Assembly: GCA_965119685.1 (NCBI GenBank)
Contig: OZ221971.1
Location: 2,294,001-2,358,000, forward strand
Direction: 5' to 3'
Source: Merdibacter sp965119685
GTDB taxonomy: Bacteria > Bacillota_I > Bacilli_A > Erysipelotrichales > Erysipelotrichaceae
DNA length: 64,000 nt
This document shows positions 7,248 through 15,459 of this stretch, piece by piece (positions within the stretch are counted from its first letter, which is position 1; the number at the start of each line of letters is the position of its first letter). The notes below the pieces were generated by a model that worked only from the letters and a program-made list of their open reading frames with translations, had not been told where the DNA came from and ran no database searches. The position numbers and the translations under genes are program-made.

Positions 7248-9002
7248 TCAGCGCTTAACGAGGGCGTCGATCGCCTCCTTGCGTTCGCTAAGCTCCATCC
7301 ATCGCTCCATCTTTTTCTCCAGTTCACCTTGTAAATGTTCCCGCTGCTCGCCCAGTTTTGCCAGCGCCTGATACTCCTGTGTCTGCGCCATCGACGCATC
7401 GACCTGTGCGATATTCGCCTCGATGCCTGCGATCGTCTCTTCCATAGCGGCGAGCTCTTGTTTCTCCTTGCTTGTCATCTTAGGAACTGCGCTTGTGCGG
7501 ATATTATCCTTCTTGGGCTTGGTTTCCTTGCCCGCATCCTCAAAAAGCCACTCCTGGTTGGCGCTGTATCCGCCGATATAGCGGCGAATGCCATCAGGCG
7601 TAAAGACCCACAGAGAATCGCAGACACGATCAAGGAAATAGCGGTCATGGGAGACGGTGACGATGATGCCGGGAAAGCTGTCCAGATAATCCTCTAAAAT
7701 GGCAAGCGTCGTAATGTCGAGATCGTTGGTCGGCTCATCCAACAGCAGCACATTGGGCGCCTCCATCAACACACGCAACAAGTATAACCGCCGTTTTTCA
7801 CCGCCGGAGAGAAATTTGATCGGCATGTAATGCATAGAGCGATCAAAGAGAAAACGTTCCAGCATCTGCACGGCATCCATGACACCCTCTTTGGTATCGA
7901 TAGCGTCTCGCTGTTTCTGAATATAGTCGATCACCCGCTGCTCAGCGTCCATTTCCTCATGTCCCTGATGAAAATAGGCGATTTTTACCGTCTCTCCGTA
8001 CGTAATCGTTCCTTCGTCCAAATCGATCTTTTGGGCGAGCGCTTTGAGCAGCGTCGTCTTGCCGCAGCCGTTCTCGCCGATGATGCCGATTCGATCATGT
8101 CTTTGAAAGGTATAGCTCCAATGAGAAAACAGCGTCCGCCCGCCATAGCGCTTGGCGATCTGCTCGCATTCGATCGTCTTCTTGCCTAAGCGGCTGTTGG
8201 CAAAAGACATGGTGATCTCTTCGTTCACCTCGGTATAGGTCTGCTCGCTCAGCCGTTCAAATCGCTCCAAACGGGAACGGCTCTTCGTTGAGCGCGCCTG
8301 TACGCCGGCACGTACCCACTCCAATTCCTTTTTCAGAATCTGGCGGCGCTTTGCCTCCTGAGTGCGCCGCAAAGCGAGGCGTTTCTCCTTTTCTTCGATA
8401 TATGTGGAATAATTCGCCTCATAGACAAACAGTTCTCCCGCCGACAGCTCAAACATCCGCGTGCAGACGTTTTCCAAAAAATAGCGGTCGTGCGTCACCA
8501 TCAGCAATGCGGCGCTGTATCGCTTGAGATAGTGCTCCAGCCAGCGGATCATCTGCGTATCCAGATGGTTGGTCGGCTCATCCAAAATCAACAGATCACA
8601 TGGCTGTAACAAGGTCTGTGCCAAGGCTACCCGCTTTTTCTGCCCGCCGGAGAGCTCCCCGCAGCGCTGTGACAAATCCCTCATCCCCAAGCGGGTCAGG
8701 ATGGTTTTCGCCTCGTATTCCTTCGCTTTCGAAACACCGGCAAGCACCGCTTCCAAAACGGTATCCTGCTCGTTGAGCAAAGGCGTCTGTTGCAGCATGG
8801 CGATCCGCAGCTCCCGCTTTTTGATGATCTCCCCGCTGTCGTACTGCTCGGCTTCGGCGATGATCCTCAGCAGCGTCGTCTTGCCGCTGCCGTTGATTCC
8901 CACCAAGGCGATTTTATCCCGCTCTTCCACAGCGAAGCTCACATCGCTGAGAATCTGCTTCACCGCATATTTTTTAGAAAGATGTTTCACACTGATCAAC
9001 AT
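7248..9002 (-). CDS. ABC-F family ATPase (Uup/YfmR-like)
   Basis: A 584-residue ABC-F protein: two ABC ATPase domains with no membrane segment. Domain 1 has GINGSGKTT (35-43), signature LSGGQKKR (from 116) and LDEPTNHLD. Domain 2 has GENGCGKTT, LSGGEKRR and LDEPTNDLD. A charged inter-domain linker (P-site tRNA interaction motif) lies between them. The C-terminal 70 residues form a coiled coil as in Uup. ABC-F proteins act on the ribosome E site to relieve stalling; some protect from antibiotics, but the Uup-like tail argues for a housekeeping member. The ATG at 9002 follows AGGTG and overlaps the end of rsmF by 7 nt, so the two are translationally coupled. Confidence 0.9.
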   Translation of the reverse strand: MLISVKHLSKKYAVKQILSDVSFAVEERDKIALVGINGSGKTTLLRIIAEAEQYDSGEIIKKRELRIAMLQQTPLLNEQDTVLEAVLAGVSKAKEYEAKTILTRLGMRDLSQRCGELSGGQKKRVALAQTLLQPCDLLILDEPTNHLDTQMIRWLEHYLKRYSAALLMVTHDRYFLENVCTRMFELSAGELFVYEANYSTYIEEKEKRLALRRTQEAKRRQILKKELEWVRAGVQARSTKSRSRLERFERLSEQTYTEVNEEITMSFANSRLGKKTIECEQIAKRYGGRTLFSHWSYTFQRHDRIGIIGENGCGKTTLLKALAQKIDLDEGTITYGETVKIAYFHQGHEEMDAEQRVIDYIQKQRDAIDTKEGVMDAVQMLERFLFDRSMHYMPIKFLSGGEKRRLYLLRVLMEAPNVLLLDEPTNDLDITTLAILEDYLDSFPGIIVTVSHDRYFLDRVCDSLWVFTPDGIRRYIGGYSANQEWLFEDAGKETKPKKDNIRTSAVPKMTSKEKQELAAMEETIAGIEANIAQVDASMAQTQEYQALAKLGEQREHLQGELEKKMERWMELSERKEAIDALVKR

Positions 9003-10333
9003 AATTTCACCTGCTCATGAAGCCGCATCCCTTTAGGATAACGGTTTTTCACCCACTGGCCGTCACCCTTGCCAAATCCTAACGGCATCCCCTGATAGTG
9101 CAGGCAGAGAAAGCCGCGCAGGGGAGCTGCTAACGGATAGCCTTTCAAAAACTGCTCGCACTCCTGTAAGCTCATCTCATAGACGTGCTTGAGATGGGGC
9201 TGATGGATAGCCGCCGTATAAAAGTGCTGATGCGGTTCAAAGCGCTTTTTGACGATCTCCCCGCACAGGACGCCCTGACGCACCACCTTGAGCTTATCCA
9301 GCGAGACAAAAGGCTGCAAGCGGGTGAATACCTGCGTTCCCTGCTGTTGGAGATAGGGATCGTTCATAGTGAGCTGATCGGCAAAAAAGTCGTGTACACA
9401 TGCTTGGGTTTTCGCAGATGGACACAACCCCGGCAGCCGCCGTTCCCTTTCTCCGCGCTTTTTCAGCTTGGCGATGAAATGGCCTTCGCCCCCATCCATC
9501 GGAAGGATGCGGCGCACCTTTTTTTCATCGATTCCCGTACCCGCAAAGCCGCAGCGGCCAAACGTCACGCCGCAATCGATCAATTCCATATCGGGAAAGC
9601 GCTCGAGAAATGCCGCGATCGTCTCCTCGTTTTCTTCCTTGGCATACGTACAGGTCGAATATACTAAGATGCCTCCGGGGCGCAGCGTCTCATAGGCACT
9701 TTGCAAAATCTCCTGCTGGCGCTTGGCACAGCGAAGTACCTGTTCCTCGCTCCAGTCCTCGCAGGCTTGTTCATGCTTTTTGAACATTCCCTCTCCGCTG
9801 CAAGGCGCGTCCACCAGCACCTTGTCAAAGCACTCCTTCAGCACGGCCGCAATGCGTTGGGGATGCTCGTTGGTGATGGCGTACTCGCTGAATCCCAGAC
9901 GTTCCATATTGGAAAGCAGCGCCAAGGATCGCTTGCGGTCGATTTCGTTGCTGAGCAAAAAACCGGTATGTGCCAAGCGATCCGCAATCTGTGTGCTTTT
10001 TCCTCCCGGCGCCGCACACAGATCCAGCACCCAGTCCCCCTTTTGCACATCGAGCGCCTCAACGGCGCTGCTGGCGCTGGGCTCTTGCAGATAGAACGCC
10101 CCGCACAGATGCAGCGGGTGAAGACCGGCATGCGTCTCTTCGATGTAAAAGGATTGGGCGCAGATCGCAGAGGGGCGACACTCCCATGGCACAAGGGAGA
10201 GCAATTTCTCGACGCTGCAGCGGCACTCGTTGACGCGCAGACCGCGAAAGCGCGGCTGCTTCAGCGTTTCGAGATACGCGGGATACTCACTGCCCAAATA
10301 TGCCTGCATACGCTGTAAAAATGCCTCTTTCAT
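8996..10333 (-). CDS. RsmF-like rRNA cytosine-C5 methyltransferase
   Basis: A 445-residue NOL1/NOP2/Sun-family, SAM-dependent methyltransferase that makes 5-methylcytosine in rRNA. The SAM-binding motif is DLCAAPGGKS. The two catalytic cysteines are in DAPCSGEGMF and YSTCTY. The C-terminal third matches the RsmF RNA-binding extension (FLCLHYQGMPLGFGK region), which separates it from RsmB. The ATG at 10333 has a GGGGG tract 8 nt upstream; an in-frame start 33 nt further upstream has none. It lies second in the DUF1836-rsmF-ABC-F operon, a translation-related set. The exact rRNA position cannot be read from sequence. Confidence 0.88.
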   Translation of the reverse strand: MKEAFLQRMQAYLGSEYPAYLETLKQPRFRGLRVNECRCSVEKLLSLVPWECRPSAICAQSFYIEETHAGLHPLHLCGAFYLQEPSASSAVEALDVQKGDWVLDLCAAPGGKSTQIADRLAHTGFLLSNEIDRKRSLALLSNMERLGFSEYAITNEHPQRIAAVLKECFDKVLVDAPCSGEGMFKKHEQACEDWSEEQVLRCAKRQQEILQSAYETLRPGGILVYSTCTYAKEENEETIAAFLERFPDMELIDCGVTFGRCGFAGTGIDEKKVRRILPMDGGEGHFIAKLKKRGERERRLPGLCPSAKTQACVHDFFADQLTMNDPYLQQQGTQVFTRLQPFVSLDKLKVVRQGVLCGEIVKKRFEPHQHFYTAAIHQPHLKHVYEMSLQECEQFLKGYPLAAPLRGFLCLHYQGMPLGFGKGDGQWVKNRYPKGMRLHEQVKLC

Positions 10334-10378
10334 CTCATCATCCCCCCTATAAAAGAACAGGGGCACTCCCTGCCCCTC

Positions 10379-10930
10379 TCATGCTTCCTCCTGCGGCTGC
10401 ACTTTTGCCAGATAGACGATCTTCTTGGCGACCATACGGGAGGCAAATGCCAATGTGATTAAGCGAATCGGCACATTGTTGTGATGAAAGCTCATCAGAT
10501 ACTCGCTGACCTTGCCCGCCTGCTTCTCTAATACCTGCGTAGCGATCATCTGCAAGGCGTTTTCCTGCTCGTCGCAGAACAAGTCAAAGGCGCCCTTGGG
10601 CCCCAGCTGAGCGATCTGAAAAGCGATGCCGTCTTTCACCTGAGAGATGGTCAGCACCTGCTTCATCAGCGTAATGGCCAATAGATAAGCGATGTGCTCA
10701 CGGTTGTACCGCTTTTTGACCGGCTTGGGGATCAGCTCCATCTTGACGTAATTGTTAATCATGGAGCTGGTGATAATCACATCCTCCTCATCGAAGAGAT
10801 CCTTGAGATATTGCTTTACCAGCGTAATCAGCTGGTCCATGTAAATATCAAACGTCGGCAAATCCTGCCAGCGCGGCAGGCGATAAGCGATCATCTGACG
10901 GCAGAATTCCTTGAGGTTTTCATTTTCCAT
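10379..10930 (-). CDS. DUF1836 domain protein
   Basis: A 183-residue protein of the DUF1836 family (BS_YkrK-like), found in many Bacillota and without an established function. The N-terminal half contains the family pattern SSMINNYVKMELIPKPVKKR, which resembles a MerR-like helix-turn-helix with a wing, so a DNA-binding role is possible. No membrane segment is seen. It heads the operon with rsmF and the ABC-F gene, behind a near-consensus promoter (TTGACG-17-TATAAT). Confidence 0.85.
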   Translation of the reverse strand: MENENLKEFCRQMIAYRLPRWQDLPTFDIYMDQLITLVKQYLKDLFDEEDVIITSSMINNYVKMELIPKPVKKRYNREHIAYLLAITLMKQVLTISQVKDGIAFQIAQLGPKGAFDLFCDEQENALQMIATQVLEKQAGKVSEYLMSFHHNNVPIRLITLAFASRMVAKKIVYLAKVQPQEEA

Positions 10931-10970
10931 TCCTGCGTGCCCCCTTGTTCTTCATCATCTTGTATTTATC

Positions 10971-10999
10971 ATTATATGCGCATTGATGATATTCGTCAA
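10971..10999 (-). promoter_or_regulatory. sigma-A promoter of the DUF1836-rsmF-ABC-F operon
   Basis: On the - strand, TTGACG (10994-10999), 17-nt spacer, TATAAT (10971-10976). Confidence 0.75.
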
Positions 11000-11056
11000 T
11001 TCTGGTAGAGCATACTATAACTACCGTCATAAGCGATGTCCGCTGCCGGCGCGGCC

Positions 11057-12340
11057 TCACCCCCGCTTCATCTTTCCTTTCAGCTTCTGCAAGAGTGTAT
11101 AGCCTTTATAAAGCAGCGGATGTACAGCGGCGATAAAATCGCCCGGCAATTCGACAACCTCTGCCTGAAAGCCGCGCTTGAAATCAAAGACGCCATAGCC
11201 CTCCTGTCCTTTTTCAAAATAACCGCTGATGCCATAGAAGTTATAAAACGCATATCCCAGCGCCAATGCCGTGCGGATCATCTGCCACTGAATGGCGTAT
11301 GCCGCATTTAAGTGCATGTATTGATCATACGCACCGCTGGAGAGATAGAGAACCTCATTGCCATACAACAAAAACATCGCCCCTGCCAATGTCAGAACGC
11401 CATCCTCGCTCTCTGCCTCCAGCTGTTTTGCCTCTGCCAGCTTCTTTTCCAGCTGCCGCAATTCATCCAGCAGCACATTTCGCTTTTTATTAAACTTCTT
11501 GCTTTTCGCTACCTCTGCCAGCAGCGCTTCCACCTGCCGCAGCTCCTCGCTTTTCTCCTGCTGCTGCCGGACGAGACGCTCATGATAATCGCGGACGTCT
11601 AACTGTGCCAGCACGATTTTCAAATGCTCCTTGCCATAGGCTTTCATCATCTTTTGATAATACATGAGATCTCTATCCTCAAACCCGCGCCGTCTGGCGG
11701 TGTGCTCCGTGATCTGTTTGAAGCGCAACAATTCTTGCTCATCGATCTCATTGACTCTGATGCCCAGCTTCATCGTCTTATGAATCGTCCAGCGTGTCTG
11801 CTGATCAAATGTCTTCAGCAGTTCCTCCTCCGTTTTCCCGCGCAGATCTAACACGGATATCCAGCGGCACTGATTCACATAATCGTAGCCATAAGTAAAC
11901 CCCTGATGGCGATAGCCGCAGCGCTCGAGCACGCTGAGCATCTGGTGATGGCAAAAGCCTCCTTCGACGATACTGCCATTTTTATCCCGTTGCTGATAAG
12001 GGACATATGGGTCGATTTTCACATATAGCGCGTGGTGCTTCTTGGCGTATGCCTTGACTTCCTCACACATCGCGCAAAGAAGCGCCTCATCCTCATAATC
12101 CAAAAGAAAGCCCCGCGGCGCATAAAAACACCGATATTTCCCATGCAGCCGCACACTCGCCAACAGAGCTGCTGCCGCCAACACACCGTCTTGGCGGATA
12201 CCGACATACACGACTTCCCAGCCGTCCATCACCATCTTGCGTCCGGCATACACCGAGCTCAAAAAGCTCGCATGGGGATGGACAGCGGCAAACGCATCAT
12301 ATTCCGCTTCGGTTAATATTTGCAATTTTGAAAGAGACAT
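11057..12340 (-). CDS. FemX/MurM-like peptidoglycan bridge aminoacyltransferase (copy 1)
   Basis: A 427-residue FemABX-family enzyme. The family uses aminoacyl-tRNA to add amino acids to the lysine of lipid-linked peptidoglycan precursors at the inner face of the membrane. Two GNAT-like subdomains are visible, the first with RGFLLDYED and the second ending in GISGYFEKGQEGYGVFDFK, a typical FemX C-terminal signature. They are interrupted by a helical coiled-coil arm (about residues 245-305), as in FemA. The start follows AGGAGG at 7 nt. A paralogue of similar length lies at 15460-16695, suggesting two successive additions. The amino acid used cannot be told from sequence. Confidence 0.9.
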   Translation of the reverse strand: MSLSKLQILTEAEYDAFAAVHPHASFLSSVYAGRKMVMDGWEVVYVGIRQDGVLAAAALLASVRLHGKYRCFYAPRGFLLDYEDEALLCAMCEEVKAYAKKHHALYVKIDPYVPYQQRDKNGSIVEGGFCHHQMLSVLERCGYRHQGFTYGYDYVNQCRWISVLDLRGKTEEELLKTFDQQTRWTIHKTMKLGIRVNEIDEQELLRFKQITEHTARRRGFEDRDLMYYQKMMKAYGKEHLKIVLAQLDVRDYHERLVRQQQEKSEELRQVEALLAEVAKSKKFNKKRNVLLDELRQLEKKLAEAKQLEAESEDGVLTLAGAMFLLYGNEVLYLSSGAYDQYMHLNAAYAIQWQMIRTALALGYAFYNFYGISGYFEKGQEGYGVFDFKRGFQAEVVELPGDFIAAVHPLLYKGYTLLQKLKGKMKRG

Positions 12341-12411
12341 TGTTATCCTCCTCTACGTTCTATCTGATTCTTTATCATTCCCACAGCGTTTTCGCTGCTC
12401 ACTTCCCGTCT

Positions 12412-12420
12412 AGTATATCA
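12412..12420 (-). promoter_or_regulatory. possible extended -10 of femX copy 1
   Basis: TGA-TATACT on the - strand (-10 at 12412-12417). No convincing -35 box is present. Confidence 0.35.
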
Positions 12421-12449
12421 CAAATCACAACTCTTTTCCCCATTCATAC

Positions 12450-12481
12450 AAAAAAACTGCCCTTTGTAAAGAAAGGCGCAG
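12450..12481 (-). terminator. intrinsic terminator of the GNAT gene
   Basis: On the - strand, CTGCGCCTTT pairs with AAAGGGCAG (one bulge) and is followed by seven T. It lies after the stop at 12508. Confidence 0.65.
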
Positions 12482-12507
12482 AACTCCTCCCCTTTTCCTA
12501 CCGGCTT

Positions 12508-12999
12508 CTATTCTTCGCAGATCTTTTCGCGCCGGTTACCTTCATACGCTCCCTCACGGAAAGAATCGACAAAGCGAAAGCCCAGCCGTTCATAATAAGC
12601 GTTCAGCGCTTCATTTCCTCTCTGTGCATCCAAACGCAATCGGCTTTTGCCGCTTTGCTTAGCAATTTCCCATGCAAAGGCAAGCAGCCGCTCTCCGACG
12701 CCCCGCTTCCCCGCAAGCGTCGCCAGATGGTGAACATAAAGCGCAGGCACGTCATCGTCCCAGCGCTCATCCTGTGTAAACAGCGCAATGATGCCGATCA
12801 GCTGTGCTCCCGCAAACGCACCGTACAGCACGCCTTCCTGCGCAAGCCTTTGAAAATGCGCGAGCGGGTAGATTTGCGCATAATCGCTCTCTTCCCACTG
12901 ATGCAAGGAACGCTCCCGCATCCATGCGATCCGCTGTTCAATGATCGCAAAAGCAGCCTCTCCTTCCTCAACACAAAGCCGGCGGATTTCCATATCCAT
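12508..12999 (-). CDS. GNAT family N-acetyltransferase
   Basis: A 163-residue single-domain GNAT acyltransferase. The acetyl-CoA loop region reads HLATLAGKRGVGERLL (the R/Q-x-x-G-x-G/A type loop), followed by a family-typical NEALNAYYERLGFRFV. The ATG at 12999 has AAGGGGGAAAG just upstream; the frame extends further but without a ribosome site and across the nagA terminator. It has a terminator on each side, so it is probably its own unit or reached by read-through from nagA. The substrate is unknown. Confidence 0.85.
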   Translation of the reverse strand: MDMEIRRLCVEEGEAAFAIIEQRIAWMRERSLHQWEESDYAQIYPLAHFQRLAQEGVLYGAFAGAQLIGIIALFTQDERWDDDVPALYVHHLATLAGKRGVGERLLAFAWEIAKQSGKSRLRLDAQRGNEALNAYYERLGFRFVDSFREGAYEGNRREKICEE

Positions 13000-13017
13000 C
13001 TTTCTTTCCCCCTTTAT

Positions 13018-13046
13018 AAGAAAAATTCCTCGATACGCCGAGGAAT
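13018..13046 (-). terminator. intrinsic terminator of nagA
   Basis: On the - strand, ATTCCTCG and CGAGGAAT (13039-13046 and 13025-13032) form an 8-bp stem followed by TTTTTCTTAT. Confidence 0.7.
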
Positions 13047-13067
13047 CCTTCATACGATTGACAATGC

Positions 13068-14207
13068 TCAGAATGCTTCCTTACCTTTCACATAGGTCAT
13101 CTCTACGGAATAATCGTCATTGAGCACGACGATGTCCGCATCACAGCCGGTGCGCAGCGCGCCCTTGCGATCGTCGATGCCCAACAGGCGGGCCGGGTTG
13201 AGCGTGCATGAGTTGATCGCATAGTCCCAAGGAACCATCGCTTTTTCCACCAGCACCCGTAAGCCCTCGTTGACTTTCAGCGTCGAACCGGCTAAGCCCT
13301 TGGTCTGTGTCAGATGTGCGCTGCCATCCGGATAGAGCTCGATCTCGTTGCCGCCAAAGAGCACCTTCGTACCCACCGGCAATCCCTTGACCATCAGCGC
13401 ATCGGTAATCATGATCGTATAGTCACGGCCTTTCGCCATAAACAGGTTGTTCAGCGCGTTGACATCAGAGTGATTGCCATCGCAGATCACCTCGCCATAA
13501 GTATCGCGGAAACGCATCGCGGCGCCCACCAGTCCCGGATTGCGGTGATGAAACGGCGTCATGCCGTTGAAGATATGCGTCATGCTTCTTGCGCCGTTGG
13601 CAATCGCCATCTGCGCCTGTTCGAAAGTAGCGCCGGAGTGACCCATGCTGACGATCACGCCATGCGCCGCCAGATAACGGGTCAAAGTGAAATCATCGTC
13701 ATGCTCGCACGCCATCGTGATGACCTTGATCAAGCCCTTTGCGGCTTTCTGATAACGCTCAAACTGCTCGATCGTTCCCTTCACACAGTACTGCTCCGGC
13801 TGAGCGCCCTTATATTTCTGATCCAGATACGGCCCCTCAAAGTGAATACCGAGGATCTCAGCACCTTCATAGCCCTCATCGACGACCTTTGCGACGTTGG
13901 CTACCGCCTTGGTGAGCACTTCCTCGCTTTGGGTGATTGTCGTCGGCAGGATGCCGGTCACACCCTCATGCGGGATGTTCTTCATCCAGTTGCGCAGTCC
14001 TTCTTCGTTTGCGTCATTGGTATCAAAGCCGTAAGCGCCATGGGTATGAATGTCGATGAAACCCGGAACGATGCGCTTATCCCCATAGTCCTTGTCCGCC
14101 GTTTTTTCGCCGTAAGGCAGAATCGCGCTGATCTTGCCCGCTTCCACCTCAATCTGTGCCTGCAGCCAGTTGCCCAGCACCCAGACCTTTTTACTTTGGA
14201 TAATCAT
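13068..14207 (-). CDS. nagA: N-acetylglucosamine-6-phosphate deacetylase
   Basis: A 379-residue amidohydrolase that converts GlcNAc-6-phosphate to glucosamine-6-phosphate, in amino-sugar use and cell-wall recycling. The motifs are PGFIDIHTHG (metal-binding start of the barrel), GIHFEGPYL (catalytic metal Glu), MGHSGAT (His ligand), HIFNGMTPFHHRNPG (His ligand and substrate contacts) and MITDAL (catalytic Asp). The start at 14207 follows AGGAGG, and a TTGGAT-17-TATAAT promoter precedes it. No nagB is in the window. The gene lies between the two FemX-like genes, which fits a cell-wall theme but not a shared operon. Confidence 0.95.
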   Translation of the reverse strand: MIIQSKKVWVLGNWLQAQIEVEAGKISAILPYGEKTADKDYGDKRIVPGFIDIHTHGAYGFDTNDANEEGLRNWMKNIPHEGVTGILPTTITQSEEVLTKAVANVAKVVDEGYEGAEILGIHFEGPYLDQKYKGAQPEQYCVKGTIEQFERYQKAAKGLIKVITMACEHDDDFTLTRYLAAHGVIVSMGHSGATFEQAQMAIANGARSMTHIFNGMTPFHHRNPGLVGAAMRFRDTYGEVICDGNHSDVNALNNLFMAKGRDYTIMITDALMVKGLPVGTKVLFGGNEIELYPDGSAHLTQTKGLAGSTLKVNEGLRVLVEKAMVPWDYAINSCTLNPARLLGIDDRKGALRTGCDADIVVLNDDYSVEMTYVKGKEAF

Positions 14208-14251
14208 ATCAGATATACCTCCTGTAACGTAGATGATCCATCTATGCTTTT

Positions 14252-14280
14252 ATTATACTCTCATTTGTATCAGAATCCAA
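14252..14280 (-). promoter_or_regulatory. sigma-A promoter of nagA
   Basis: On the - strand, TTGGAT (14275-14280), 17-nt spacer, TATAAT (14252-14257). Confidence 0.7.
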
Positions 14281-14339
14281 AGGGAACGCTTTCTTTCTGC
14301 CAATTTCTGCAAACATCCGCACAAAAAGTCCAAACGCCT

Positions 14340-14861
14340 CTAATGATCGCGCACACATGCTAACAGCGCATCCAACCGTTTCGCCGCCTCGTAAGCGCCA
14401 AGCGCATCCCTCTGATGCAGCCAGTCCTGTAAAAAGCCCAGCGCACCATACTGTGCAAAGCACAAAGAAGCGCCTTTGACAGCAGGGAGCACGCGAGCGA
14501 TCACAACAGCGATTCCCTCACCCAGTATCTCATCTGCACTCAAACAAAGCCGGCGGTAATAAGGCAGATCACGCTTCAGCCAGTCGAAGCAGACAAAGGT
14601 GTGCGGCAGCAGACGCATTTGCAGGGTATCCGCCCATAAGGCATCGCACATCTCCTCTAACAGTTTTATCCGCTCCCGCTTCAATGCGGCATGCGCTTCC
14701 TGCATCGAGGAAAAATGCAGATAAAACGTACCGCGGGTGATACCCAGCTCCTCACATGCTTCTTTAATGGACGGCAGACAGCCGTTTTCAACGATTGCAT
14801 CGTGCACATGCGTTAAGATGCGCTCTTGTGTCACCAGCGAACACGCGTATGTCTTTTTCAT
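14340..14861 (-). CDS. TetR/AcrR family transcriptional regulator
   Basis: A 173-residue TetR-type repressor. The N-terminal helix-turn-helix (residues about 12-60) carries the family pattern KEACEELGITRGTFYLHF. The C-terminal ligand domain is helical and unassigned. It has its own promoter (TTGCCT-17-TATAAT). No efflux pump or enzyme gene lies divergently beside it, so its target is not evident; nagA downstream has a separate promoter. Confidence 0.88.
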   Translation of the reverse strand: MKKTYACSLVTQERILTHVHDAIVENGCLPSIKEACEELGITRGTFYLHFSSMQEAHAALKRERIKLLEEMCDALWADTLQMRLLPHTFVCFDWLKRDLPYYRRLCLSADEILGEGIAVVIARVLPAVKGASLCFAQYGALGFLQDWLHQRDALGAYEAAKRLDALLACVRDH

Positions 14862-14884
14862 CGCTCTCGCCCCCTCTTGCGCCC

Positions 14885-14913
14885 ATTATAACGAAGCGAG
14901 ACGCAAAAGGCAA
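14885..14913 (-). promoter_or_regulatory. sigma-A promoter of the TetR gene
   Basis: On the - strand, TTGCCT (14908-14913), 17-nt spacer, TATAAT (14885-14890). Confidence 0.65.
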
Positions 14914-15068
14914 TGCGCTGCTGCAAAGAGCGAGGGAATCATTGTGGGGGGGAAGACTGCGCCTATGCAACAAGGACAGCCGCACCTACATTCTAATGAC
15001 AAATGCGTTTTCGATTTTATGTTTCATGATGAAAATCATGAAAAAACGATAAAAAAACAAATAAATGA

Positions 15069-15096
15069 TTGCTTCTTTTGAAAAATGCGGTATAAT
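15069..15096 (+). promoter_or_regulatory. promoter of tRNA-Thr
   Basis: TTGCTT (15069-15074), 16-nt spacer, TATAAT (15091-15096), ending 19 nt before the tRNA. Confidence 0.6.
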
Positions 15097-15115
15097 AGAC
15101 GTGCTGATGACGAAT

Positions 15116-15191
15116 GCCGACTTAGCACAGTTGGTAGTGCAACGCACTCGTAACGCGTAGGTCGGGGGTTCGAGTCCCTTAGTCGGCACCA
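15116..15191 (+). tRNA. tRNA-Thr (anticodon CGU)
   Basis: A 76-nt cloverleaf with encoded CCA. The acceptor stem is GCCGACT/AGTCGGC (15116-15122/15181-15187), with discriminator A and CCA at 15189-15191. The D stem is GCAC/GTGC. The anticodon loop CTCGTAA gives anticodon CGT, reading ACG (Thr). The anticodon stem ACGCA/CGCGT has an A-C mismatch at the pair nearest the loop. The T arm has the standard TTCGAGT loop. It has a promoter at 15069-15096 and a terminator at 15210-15237. Confidence 0.95.
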
Positions 15192-15209
15192 GTCAGCGAA
15201 ACAGCGATG

Positions 15210-15237
15210 AGCGATAGATTGCTTATCGCTTTTTTTC
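15210..15237 (+). terminator. intrinsic terminator of tRNA-Thr
   Basis: AGCGATA (15210-15216) pairs with TATCGCT (15224-15230), followed by seven T. Confidence 0.75.
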
Positions 15238-15387
15238 TATTGTCGCAGACAGAGAAGCATACGCTGTTGCATTCTCTCCTCTAATTGATCAAAAGCACCC
15301 TTTTCCTGAATACCCACTATGATCACAAGGGTGTTTTCTGTGTACAAACATCTGCTTTCTAAGCATTCAAGCATATCTATTTCAGCG

Positions 15388-15416
15388 AAAAAGGAAAAGA
15401 CCGCACTCCGGCGGTC
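15388..15416 (-). terminator. intrinsic terminator of femX copy 2
   Basis: On the - strand, GACCGC (15411-15416) pairs with GCGGTC (15399-15404), followed by TTTTCCTTTTTC. Confidence 0.65.
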
Positions 15417-15459
15417 GTCAGACGTTTGTTTTCCCGCATTTCTCAATCCGGCGCTTCCC

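Noticed and set aside
12328..13095. 255-codon frame on the + strand
   Set aside because: Antisense to the GNAT gene and terminators; no ribosome site and no family sequence.
13314..14363. 349-codon frame on the + strand
   Set aside because: Antisense to nagA, without ribosome site or recognisable motifs.
15237..15446. 69-codon frame on the - strand after femX copy 2
   Set aside because: It contains the femX terminator hairpin and has no ribosome site.
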